The translations under genes and the position numbers were made by a program. From Gammaproteobacteria bacterium 45_16_T64 (GTDB lineage Bacteria > Pseudomonadota > Gammaproteobacteria > Pseudomonadales > Ketobacteraceae): a DNA stretch of 64,000 nucleotides. A model generated the notes under the pieces. The model was not told the origin of the DNA. It searched no databases and worked only from the letters and a program-made list of their open reading frames with translations. Location: the NCBI GenBank assembly GCA_002162955.1, contig MABD01000041.1, positions 1-64,000 of the forward strand. The letters are read 5' to 3'. Positions 54,453 through 62,328 of the stretch are shown here, piece after piece (the stretch's first letter is position 1; the number at the start of each line of letters is the position of its first letter).

Positions 54453-55178
54453 ATGTTAAAAACAGATACTGAACTGAATACACACACCTGTGAAAGCATT
54501 AGCCAGCTTATTCCCTGGTTTGTGAACGATACCTTATCTGCCATTGAAAAAGCGCGCGTCAGTCGTCATTTACACGATTGCACACATTGCCAGCAGACAC
54601 TAACGTTAAGTGAAATGATCTGCACCAGCGCTCAAGATGATTATTCTCAGTTTGACCAAGCCAGTAACCATTCAACACCACAGTCTCCTCCCTCTAGCTT
54701 GATGAGTCGTATCGATCAATATGAGAAAGACAGCGCCGTCGACACCAAAGACGATGTGCCCGCGACAAAAAACAATATTCACACCTTCTCTTTTGCCCAT
54801 TTGCCAAGAGCTCTTGCCGCGTCAGTTGTTGTCTGTTTTGTACTAGGTGGTAGCGTCCTATTTAATCCTCAAGGAATCTTTCCAAGAGCGACACCTGACT
54901 CATCAAATGAATCACTGTATCACACATTATCCGATAGCAGCGGACCAGCCGATAGTAGCGCACAACCCGTCCGCGAAGTGAATCAGTACAAAGTACTATT
55001 CAAGAAAAATACAGCCCCCGAGAAAATAGAGAGCGTTATCAAGGAAACCAGTGCATCCGTCATTGTTGGCCCGTCCAGTCGAGGGGTCTATACACTTCAG
55101 TTTTCATCCTCCAACGATATGCTACCAATACTTCGTTCAGAAGATAGTATTTTGGTCGCTGAGCCTGCCACTAGATGA
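54453..55178 (+). CDS. Anti-sigma factor with zinc finger and subtilisin-propeptide-like outer domain
   Basis: A 241-residue single-pass membrane protein. The N-terminal anti-sigma zinc module carries HLHDCTHC (His39, Cys43, Cys46). TM at about 119-137. The outer part, after a Ser-rich linker, is a compact domain at 178-240 (YKVLFKKNTAPEKIES, then SVIVGPSSRGVYTLQF and ILVAEPATR), whose beta-alpha-beta-beta-alpha-beta order resembles the inhibitor I9/subtilisin propeptide fold. Such a domain would be a natural partner for the subtilase encoded next. The subtilase start overlaps this stop by 4 bp (ATGA). Confidence 0.85.
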   Translation: MLKTDTELNTHTCESISQLIPWFVNDTLSAIEKARVSRHLHDCTHCQQTLTLSEMICTSAQDDYSQFDQASNHSTPQSPPSSLMSRIDQYEKDSAVDTKDDVPATKNNIHTFSFAHLPRALAASVVVCFVLGGSVLFNPQGIFPRATPDSSNESLYHTLSDSSGPADSSAQPVREVNQYKVLFKKNTAPEKIESVIKETSASVIVGPSSRGVYTLQFSSSNDMLPILRSEDSILVAEPATR

Positions 55179-56440
55179 ATAGGGTATTATGTCTATTCAT
55201 TCTGAATAGTATTATCGTAGGGCTAAGTGGTGGCTGCTCGGTAACGCAGATTCTACCAAAACAGTCCGCAACCTCCATCTATCAGCAACCTGAACGTCTT
55301 ATACTCATTAATATTCATTCGGTTCAACGCAACGTCTCGCCTAATATCGGTATGGGTGGCAAGCCCTATGTCAGCCACGGCAATTATCCGATTCCTTTTT
55401 CCACAAAAAAAACGCTCGAAGACATCACTCAGGAGTACGCTCTTGAGGCCATAGAAGGTTGGCCCATCAACGCTCTCAGCATGTACTGTCAGGTGTTAGC
55501 CGTTCCCGAAAACGTAGATCCCCATGCGGTATTAGCATCACTGAACGTTGATGATCGCATCGCCTTCGCCCAACCCTTGCATACTTTCACAACCCTAACA
55601 CAGTCCACAACCCACGATGATGCCCGCTATGATGACCCCTATTTTGAAACCCAATTTGAAGGTTTTCAGGATCAGGTAATATCTCTGCACCAGCAATTTA
55701 GCGGAGACAACATCAAGGTTGCGATTGTCGATACCGGTGTAGACGTAGCGCACCAAGATTTGCAAGATCAGGTCGATCTAGCAAGAAATTTTGTCGATAC
55801 ACATTCTGAACAATTTGTTGCAGACAAACATGGAACGGCCATTGCCGGCATTATCGCTGCCAAGCCGAACAATCAAACAGGCATAGTGGGTATTGCACCT
55901 AATGCATCACTCATGGTTCTCAAAGCCTGCTGGTACCCTATCGCAAGTGACGTTGCCAATTGCAATTCTTTTACCCTAGCAAAAGCACTCTTGTTTGCGT
56001 TAGAAGCAGACGCTGACATTATTAATCTCAGTCTTAGCGGTCCTGACGACCCTCTGATCGAAAAGATTATTGAAAAGCTCGTCGCCCAAGGAATTTTGAT
56101 TATCGCAGCAGAGCATAAAAACCCATTACGCAATTTTCCAGCCAAATTGATCAATGTTATTTCCACCTCATCACTCACCGCCCACTCTCAATCCAGCGAC
56201 GTTAGTGCTCCAGGTAACGAACAGCTCACCACAGCCCCGAACAACCATTACGATTTTTATTCCGGGAATTCCATTGCCACCGCGTACGTGTCCGGTATCA
56301 GTGCATTATTACTTCAGGCTTATCCCGGATCGAACGTAAACAATATTAAACAGCTCCTCTCAGATAAAACACCTGACCCACATTGCATTACCGCAACATT
56401 TCTGCCTGAGTCACGCGCATCACAGTGTGAACCACGATGA
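55175..56440 (+). CDS. Subtilase (S8) lipoprotein
   Basis: A 421-residue secreted subtilisin-type protease. Signal peptide with possible lipid-attachment Cys21 (LSGGC). Catalytic Asp186 (VDTGVD), His219 (KHGTAIAG) and Ser366 (YSGNSIATAYVSG) are in place. The oxyanion-hole region reads IIAAEHKNP instead of AAGN, so the expected Asn is shifted or lost. Residues about 41-140 could be its own propeptide. It is flanked by an anti-sigma gene and a porin gene, overlapping each by 4 bp. Periplasmic or outer-membrane location is inferred; its substrate may be the anti-sigma outer domain. Confidence 0.9.
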   Translation: MNRVLCLFILNSIIVGLSGGCSVTQILPKQSATSIYQQPERLILINIHSVQRNVSPNIGMGGKPYVSHGNYPIPFSTKKTLEDITQEYALEAIEGWPINALSMYCQVLAVPENVDPHAVLASLNVDDRIAFAQPLHTFTTLTQSTTHDDARYDDPYFETQFEGFQDQVISLHQQFSGDNIKVAIVDTGVDVAHQDLQDQVDLARNFVDTHSEQFVADKHGTAIAGIIAAKPNNQTGIVGIAPNASLMVLKACWYPIASDVANCNSFTLAKALLFALEADADIINLSLSGPDDPLIEKIIEKLVAQGILIIAAEHKNPLRNFPAKLINVISTSSLTAHSQSSDVSAPGNEQLTTAPNNHYDFYSGNSIATAYVSGISALLLQAYPGSNVNNIKQLLSDKTPDPHCITATFLPESRASQCEPR

Positions 56441-57180
56441 AAACCGTATGGCAGTTCTCTATTCGATATCTCTCTGTGTTAATCGGCGCTGCACTTCTAC
56501 TACCCAGCACCGCCTACTCCGCGCCCCCCATCAGTTCGTCTTCAGCCCTCTCCCCCCACCAATTGAATGGTTATATAAGTTGGCGTTCAGATTACGTGTA
56601 TCGAGGCGTCACTTTGTCTCAACGAGAACCCAGCCTTCAAGCGAGCCTACAATATACCCACGCGAGTGGTCTGTATTTACATACCTGGGCCAGTGAAACC
56701 AAGGTAAAACAAGCGAATGGACCTGATTACGAAGTGAACACATCGCTGGGGTACAATCATCGTTTATCTCTAGACTGGAGCACGCATTGCGCCACAACCC
56801 ACTATGCCTTTAATGGTGGTCGACTCGGGTTCGACAGCGAGTTTTATGATTATGGGTGCGGTATTAATTATCAAGATCGCGCTCAATTCACCATCTCCTA
56901 TACCGACAACAGTTACGGCATTCGATTTTACAGCACACTGTACGAATTGCGTTATGTTCATCCACTGTCATCGTCCTGGAGCTATATCACACAGATGGGC
57001 CATTGGGATATTCGCGACTTTATGGGCACATCATACGAATACATCCACACAGGCCTTCAATATACCGACCACCAAGTCAGTAGCTATCTGACTTATCATT
57101 GGGCATCGGATAACGCGGTTGATATCTATGACAACGATGCCGATCCAGGCTGGCTTGCCGCCATTTCTTATCATTTTTAG
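56437..57180 (+). CDS. TorF-family (Gcw_chp) putative porin
   Basis: A 247-residue outer-membrane protein with a signal peptide ending near YSA (residue 28), then LSPHQLNGYISWRSDYVYRGVTLSQREPSLQASLQYTHASGLY, the typical opening of the TorF/Gcw_chp family, and alternating beta strands up to a C-terminal Phe (AAISYHF). The substrate is unknown. It is the last gene of the sigma operon, overlapping the subtilase gene by 4 bp. A T-rich stretch follows at 57181-57195 without a clear stem. Confidence 0.87.
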   Translation: MKTVWQFSIRYLSVLIGAALLLPSTAYSAPPISSSSALSPHQLNGYISWRSDYVYRGVTLSQREPSLQASLQYTHASGLYLHTWASETKVKQANGPDYEVNTSLGYNHRLSLDWSTHCATTHYAFNGGRLGFDSEFYDYGCGINYQDRAQFTISYTDNSYGIRFYSTLYELRYVHPLSSSWSYITQMGHWDIRDFMGTSYEYIHTGLQYTDHQVSSYLTYHWASDNAVDIYDNDADPGWLAAISYHF

Positions 57181-57281
57181 TTTTTTTCTTTTTGGTCTTG
57201 AACCTTTTTTGCATTACGCCCCACCTACGTATACAAAAAAGTTCGTCATAAAAATAATCCTTAAGACCACTTGGAACAACT

Positions 57282-57917
57282 ATGAACAGCATCATGAAAC
57301 CCCAATGCAATATTCAAGACATTCCAGATCTTTGCCGCATAGAAGACACACCAAGAGAAGACATGCAGGAAGTCTGCATGGAGATGACACACTCTGTGTA
57401 TCCACACGATAAGATCTACGGTGATTTTTGTTCGATTCAAGAATACGTTAACGCTCCTCCCGAGAAAGTTTACGAATACCTCGCAGAAACGTCCAACTTC
57501 CTGGAATGGACCTTCAGTCTTCGCGATATGGAATATAACGAACAGGAAGATCTCTACAAATTTACCGATGCTATTGGTGGCGAGACCAAGTGCTTTTGTC
57601 GTACCGTAGTGAATCCAGAAGCCATGACAGTGGATTATCATTGCGCATGGGATCAAGAAAAGCAGTTGTGGATGATTTATTTGATGCGTGTCATTCCCGC
57701 TGAACTTGTATTCGGAAAACCCGGTTCTGTTGTTCTATGGACCAATTGCTGCCACCCTTTCTATAAAAATAATCCTCATCCTGAGTTAGCACCCGACGAT
57801 CGTAAGGTTTGGGTAGGCGATATGTGGCCCATGTTTTATGCCGGTCATACGATAGAACTACAGAATCTTAAAAAGATCCTAGAGTATCGCCACGCACAAG
57901 ACGCGCAAGAAGCATAA
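57282..57917 (+). CDS. SRPBCC-like protein, first gene of a biosynthetic-looking operon
   Basis: A 211-residue protein with the N-terminal ligand-pocket pattern of the START/SRPBCC superfamily: SIQEYVNAPPEKVYEYLAETSNFLEWTFSLRDM, then FTDAIGGETKCFCRTVVNPEAMTVDYHCAWD. It may bind or cyclise a hydrophobic intermediate. It precedes the KAS III-like gene by 30 bp. The first 40 residues contain several Cys and acidic residues, unlike typical members. Function inferred from context. Confidence 0.7.
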   Translation: MNSIMKPQCNIQDIPDLCRIEDTPREDMQEVCMEMTHSVYPHDKIYGDFCSIQEYVNAPPEKVYEYLAETSNFLEWTFSLRDMEYNEQEDLYKFTDAIGGETKCFCRTVVNPEAMTVDYHCAWDQEKQLWMIYLMRVIPAELVFGKPGSVVLWTNCCHPFYKNNPHPELAPDDRKVWVGDMWPMFYAGHTIELQNLKKILEYRHAQDAQEA

Positions 57918-57947
57918 GTCGCACCCTCTTCAACCAGGATACATACC

Positions 57948-58946
57948 ATGCAAACAATGAGCTTGGTAGGAGCCGCGAGCTTCCTGCCGGAAACGATTGT
58001 CGATAACGATCACTTTATGAAAGCATCGGGTGTCAAACGTCACCCGATGTTTCGCGGTACCAAACTGCGACGCCATATGCAACCAACCGAAAGTGCCACC
58101 ACCATGGCTGTTGCCGCAATATCTTCTCTGGGTGAAAAACTCAATTTAGACTTGGCTAAGGATGTCGACGTACTGATAACCAATGTCACGATCCCTGATT
58201 TGCCATTTGTCGGTTGCGGTGCCGCCATCGTGGGTGAACTCGGCCTTAACCCAAAAACGGTTTATGATTTGCAAAATGGCGGCTGTGTTTCCTTTATCTT
58301 TATGATGGAACTAGCGCAAATGATCCTCAACAGCACTGACGCTAGATCCGTTGTCATTTGCAATCTACAGACAGCTGCAGGGCGCGTTTTTTCATTAGAA
58401 GACAATTTAAAACTGCCTCAAAGTTCCGTGCCAGGCGACGGTTGTGGTGTTGCCTATTTCGTGAAGGACGATAGCAACCCCATTCAATCCATTGTGACGC
58501 GAACCCACGGCGAATATGCCAATGATATGCAGGTCATCACGGGTGACGGAAGAAGCTGGTGGCAACCCGGCAGTACTGCTTTTAACATTGATTTTTGCGA
58601 AGAGAAATTGGGTTCCATTGTCTCTCGCGGAAACAAGCTTGTACCGGAAGTCATGTACGAAGCGATTCAAAAGGCCGATATAAAACCTGAAGATATCGAC
58701 ACGCTAATCACCAATCAACCAAACCGTATATTTCTGCGAAATTGGCGTGAAGCAATTCAACTGGATGCAGACAAACATATTAATACCCTTGAAGACCACG
58801 GCAACATGTTTGGTTCTGCGATTCCCATTAGTTTGGCACTCGGCCTAGACACCGGAAAAATCCCCAAAGGCAGTAAAGTTCTGCTTAGCGGTTTCTCTCA
58901 TGCTGGGGATTATAGTGCTGCGTCTGTATTGACGTGGAATGGCTAA
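57948..58946 (+). CDS. KAS III-like (thiolase-fold) acyl condensing or transferring enzyme
   Basis: A 332-residue thiolase-superfamily protein like FabH. The nucleophile Cys113 is present (LQNGGCVSF). In the second catalytic block the usual HQAN is TNQPN (255-259): the catalytic His is replaced by Asn256. The third position, HGN (284-286), keeps Asn286. Without the His the enzyme is unlikely to decarboxylate malonyl units, and may be an acyltransferase (as CerJ-type relatives are) or use another mechanism. AGGA lies nine bases before the ATG. In the same operon as a ThDP enzyme and P450. Confidence 0.82.
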   Translation: MQTMSLVGAASFLPETIVDNDHFMKASGVKRHPMFRGTKLRRHMQPTESATTMAVAAISSLGEKLNLDLAKDVDVLITNVTIPDLPFVGCGAAIVGELGLNPKTVYDLQNGGCVSFIFMMELAQMILNSTDARSVVICNLQTAAGRVFSLEDNLKLPQSSVPGDGCGVAYFVKDDSNPIQSIVTRTHGEYANDMQVITGDGRSWWQPGSTAFNIDFCEEKLGSIVSRGNKLVPEVMYEAIQKADIKPEDIDTLITNQPNRIFLRNWREAIQLDADKHINTLEDHGNMFGSAIPISLALGLDTGKIPKGSKVLLSGFSHAGDYSAASVLTWNG

Positions 58947-58980
58947 CCTTTCTCGCCCCCATCCTTAGGAGGGAGCAACC

Positions 58981-59157
58981 ATGAATATTGAGTTGATACA
59001 TCAGTGGAGCGCCTGCCAGTCAGGTAGCGCCACTGATAGACGTGGTATTGGTAAGAGCAGTAGTAATAGTAATGACAATAACACGAGTAAACCCAACCCT
59101 AAGCCCAGCTCAAACGCTCGAACCTTCTTCCAATGCAGTTTTGAGGTTTATCTGTGA
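58981..59157 (+). CDS. 58-residue peptide gene within the biosynthetic operon
   Basis: A short gene with a consensus ribosome site: AGGAGG ends eight bases before its ATG. It encodes 58 residues: MNIELIHQWSACQSGSATDR, a Ser/Asn/Lys/Pro-rich middle (KSSSNSNDNN, KPNPKPSSN) and an end ARTFFQCSFEVYL. Cys12 and Cys52 are near the ends. Its stop overlaps the GTG start of the next gene by 4 bp (GTGA at 59154-59157), so it should be translationally coupled. It could be a ribosomally made precursor peptide, a carrier-like subunit or a small accessory protein; no known family is recognised. Confidence 0.7.
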   Translation: MNIELIHQWSACQSGSATDRRGIGKSSSNSNDNNTSKPNPKPSSNARTFFQCSFEVYL

Positions 59158-60914
59158 ATACTAAAATAACGATCTCCGATGCGATTGCGAGTATATTAAG
59201 CCAGCTCGATGTCAATTATTTATTTGGCGTCAGTGGCGCCAATATAGAAACGCTACATGATGCTGTCCATCGATTGGATGCTCACAATGTTGAAAGCGTA
59301 TTGTGTAAATCCGAGGTTGGGGCGGCGTTTATGGCCGATGGATATGCTCGACATAAGCGCCCTTATAATAAAGCCGCGCTCGGTGTTTGCTGTTCCACCT
59401 CTGGTGGCGGCATGTTGAACCTCGCCGTTGGCGTTGCAGAAGCCCGTGCATCGGGTATTCCGTTACTCGCGCTTGTGGGATGCCCTCCCAGCGTCATGGA
59501 GGGCCAAGGTGCGTTTCAGGATGCCAGTGGTGGTTTGGATCGCGTCGATGGCTATAGTTTGTGGAGTGCTATCACAAAATACACAGCCGTGATTACTCAA
59601 GCCGGTTTTTGGTCACAAATATATGAGGCAATTACTCAGGCACTCAACGGATTTTGCGGTCCAGTCGCCCTATTGTTACCCCGTGACATCATGGAATCTG
59701 AGGCACCACCATGCCCTGATTTTTGGCCTCTCAGCCCAAAGGATTTTTTAACTGACACAGAAAATCGTGTGTGTGAGTCGTTGGATACGGACCTTGATGA
59801 TCTTATCCAAGCAATCACAGGCTGTTCTGCTCCGCTGATTGTGGCTGGTCCAGAAATGCAGGGCAATGCGGAGTTACAGGCCTTTTGCCACTCCACCGGC
59901 ATTCCTGTTGTTACAACACTAGAATGCACCAGCGCCTTTCCTAATTCCCACCCACGATACATCGGCTCGATTGGGGTTGCCGGTCATAGTGCTGCACACA
60001 ATTACTTACAAACATGTGACCTTGTACTGTCCTTAGGTAGCCAACTTGAAGGCATGACTCGGGCGCCGTTTGAAAAAGCTCTACAACAAAAGAATACCTG
60101 GATCGTAAATCGCAGTGTGAGTAGCACCCCTAATTACGCGAACTTACGAAGCATCAAACTATCTCCCACGTTAATCACATCTCGTTTATCTACCGCGAAA
60201 GCTAGTCTCAAGGATAAATTTAACCACATCACTTTTGATACGCTGATTCACGTCACGCCCAAACTGGTTAAACATGACAAGCGACATAACCCAGGATTAA
60301 CCACGAGCGAATCATTAATCGCACTGCAACCCCATCTCGATCAGTTTTCCCGTGTTTTTATGGATGCTGGAAATTGTGCTGCGTCCGCAGCGCACTATTT
60401 GACGTTACCCGATCACGCCCACTCCACCATCGCCCTGGGCATGGGAGGTATGGGGTACGCAATCTGCGCGTCCACGGGTGCTCAATTAGCCGGGGACACT
60501 GGTAAGTCTCTCGTAATCTGTGGTGACGGCGCATTTCTGATGGCCGGTATGGAAATACATACCGCGATCGAGCGTCAACTGCCGATATTGTGGGTGATAT
60601 TTAATGATAGCCAACACGGTATGTGCACCAGTAGACAGCGCTTTCATTTCGAGTCACGCTTAACCTGTACGCAATATTCTTCCGTTAATTTCCAAGGTGT
60701 CGCACGAGGACTCGCCGGAGAGAATGAGTTATGGACTGCACGAGTTCACGACCAACAACAATTATCGCGTAAACTGGCGGAGTACAGTGCCTTGCCTATC
60801 CAGGCACCCGGCGTCATTGAGCTTATTATTAATAAGGAAGAAATCCCTCCGTTTTTCCCGCTATCGGTAATGGAAACTACCCACCATCACCCAGCTGCTG
60901 TCGAAACAACATAA
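59154..60914 (+). CDS. Thiamine-diphosphate-dependent, acetolactate synthase-like enzyme
   Basis: A 586-residue ThDP enzyme of the acetolactate synthase/benzoylformate decarboxylase family. The catalytic Glu54 (CKSEVGAAFMADGYAR), the ThDP motif GDGAFLMAGMEIHTAIERQLPILWVIFND (GDG 457-459, Asn484) and the central domain (LIVAGPEMQGNAELQAF) are present. The extra segments and the operon (KAS III-like, SRPBCC, P450) suggest specialised carboligation or decarboxylation of a 2-oxo acid rather than branched-chain amino-acid synthesis; no regulatory subunit gene is near. GTG start with GAGG seven bases upstream. Confidence 0.85.
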   Translation: MNTKITISDAIASILSQLDVNYLFGVSGANIETLHDAVHRLDAHNVESVLCKSEVGAAFMADGYARHKRPYNKAALGVCCSTSGGGMLNLAVGVAEARASGIPLLALVGCPPSVMEGQGAFQDASGGLDRVDGYSLWSAITKYTAVITQAGFWSQIYEAITQALNGFCGPVALLLPRDIMESEAPPCPDFWPLSPKDFLTDTENRVCESLDTDLDDLIQAITGCSAPLIVAGPEMQGNAELQAFCHSTGIPVVTTLECTSAFPNSHPRYIGSIGVAGHSAAHNYLQTCDLVLSLGSQLEGMTRAPFEKALQQKNTWIVNRSVSSTPNYANLRSIKLSPTLITSRLSTAKASLKDKFNHITFDTLIHVTPKLVKHDKRHNPGLTTSESLIALQPHLDQFSRVFMDAGNCAASAAHYLTLPDHAHSTIALGMGGMGYAICASTGAQLAGDTGKSLVICGDGAFLMAGMEIHTAIERQLPILWVIFNDSQHGMCTSRQRFHFESRLTCTQYSSVNFQGVARGLAGENELWTARVHDQQQLSRKLAEYSALPIQAPGVIELIINKEEIPPFFPLSVMETTHHHPAAVETT

Positions 60915-60957
60915 TAGAAGCCACGCAATAATAAAAAATTCTCAGCGAGAGATCACT

Positions 60958-62316
60958 ATGCAAACTCTGTCCATGCAACCTCCGTCGGTTTCATCGCCAT
61001 TCCAAAAGATCAGTAATGCGCTACAGTTGTCGTTAAATCCGGAGGGATTTTTTCGTAAAAAACTGTACCGCTATGACGGTGCATTTTTTCTCTCAATGCC
61101 GGGCCTGAATCAAATATTAATGGCAACGTCCTCTGAGGGGGCCAGCGAAATTTTTTCTTCACCCTCATCGGTACTGACTTCGTCTCTGCCAAGCCCACTA
61201 CAACCATTACTCGGTTCGTTTTCGTTAATTTTACTACAGGGTGCTGCTCATAATCGCGAGCGACGAATGATACGCCCCGCGTTCCAAGGCGCGTGTTTAC
61301 GATCGTATATTCCATTGATACATCGTGCTGTCGATAGCACCCTCGGTAAACACGCACTCGACAAACAGGTTAACGTTCAGTGCCTTATGCAGGAGCTTAC
61401 TCTTGATGTCATTATCGAGGTTGTTTTTGGTGTGACCGACGTTGAAAGGAAAGTGGCTTATCAAGATGCCGTACGTAAGCTATTAGCAACCTTTACGCCA
61501 CCACTAATGCTACTTCCCTTTATGCGCACCCCGATGCTAGGCTTAGGCCCATGGGATCGCTTTACCAAAGCCCGTGCCGTTTTTGACACGCTAATACTTG
61601 AAGACATCGATAACGCGAAGAGAAAATCCAGAGCCGACGATACCTCTGGCGCTACACAACCCTCGGATGTACTTTCTACCCTGATTAATCTTCAGGATGA
61701 ACAAGGTCAATACCTATCGAACACCCACATTCGAGATGAACTTACCACATTACTTGCCGCGGGCCATGAAACCACCGCCAACTCACTCACCTGGGCAATA
61801 CAATTAATTTCGACGCACCCTTCGGTTGAGTCCAGACTGGTTGAGGAACTCATGACACTGGACGAGAATGCCAGTATCGAACAGGTGATGAAATTGCGCT
61901 ACCTAGATGCCGTCATTAAAGAAGTGCTTCGTGTCCATCCCGTAGTCCCACTCGTCATGCGTTCAGTTATGTCAGACACGACCCTTATGGGTTATGACGT
62001 AGCAGCGGGAACCTATGCTGGAATTGCTACCTACGCGTTGCATATGAACCCTGACATTTGGACGTACCCAGAAGAATTCCAACCCCAACGGTTTCTAGAC
62101 AATGATTACAGCCCTCAAGAGTATGTTCCTTTTGGTGGTGGTACAAAAAAATGTCTCGGTTATGGCTTTGCCTTATTTGAAATGAAATCTGTGCTATTTA
62201 AGCTCTACCGTCACTCTTCGATTACACTCACCTCAAACAGCAAGATCAGTGCTGCCATTCAAGGTATTACTCTAGGTCCCAAGCAAAAAATTACTGTGTC
62301 GCTTTCACCACGCTAA
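60958..62316 (+). CDS. Cytochrome P450
   Basis: A 452-residue soluble P450. The oxygen-binding I-helix motif is AGHETT (268-273), the ExxR is EVLR (322-325), and the haem loop is PFGGGTKKCLG with Cys399 as haem ligand. No N-terminal anchor. It lies 43 bp after the ThDP-enzyme gene on the same strand and probably makes a tailoring oxidation in that pathway. No ferredoxin or reductase gene is nearby, so redox partners must come from elsewhere. The substrate is unknown. Confidence 0.93.
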   Translation: MQTLSMQPPSVSSPFQKISNALQLSLNPEGFFRKKLYRYDGAFFLSMPGLNQILMATSSEGASEIFSSPSSVLTSSLPSPLQPLLGSFSLILLQGAAHNRERRMIRPAFQGACLRSYIPLIHRAVDSTLGKHALDKQVNVQCLMQELTLDVIIEVVFGVTDVERKVAYQDAVRKLLATFTPPLMLLPFMRTPMLGLGPWDRFTKARAVFDTLILEDIDNAKRKSRADDTSGATQPSDVLSTLINLQDEQGQYLSNTHIRDELTTLLAAGHETTANSLTWAIQLISTHPSVESRLVEELMTLDENASIEQVMKLRYLDAVIKEVLRVHPVVPLVMRSVMSDTTLMGYDVAAGTYAGIATYALHMNPDIWTYPEEFQPQRFLDNDYSPQEYVPFGGGTKKCLGYGFALFEMKSVLFKLYRHSSITLTSNSKISAAIQGITLGPKQKITVSLSPR

Positions 62317-62328
62317 CCATGAGAGAAA

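Noticed and set aside
57181-57281. ECF-dependent promoter (GAACC ... CGTATA) before the START-like gene
   Set aside because: The spacing between the two parts is about 23 bases, longer than usual, and no matching element was found upstream of the sigma gene.
58947-59157. Lasso- or lanthipeptide-type RiPP cluster
   Set aside because: No protease, cyclase, LanM-type, YcaO or radical-SAM gene is nearby; only an unclassified peptide role remains open.
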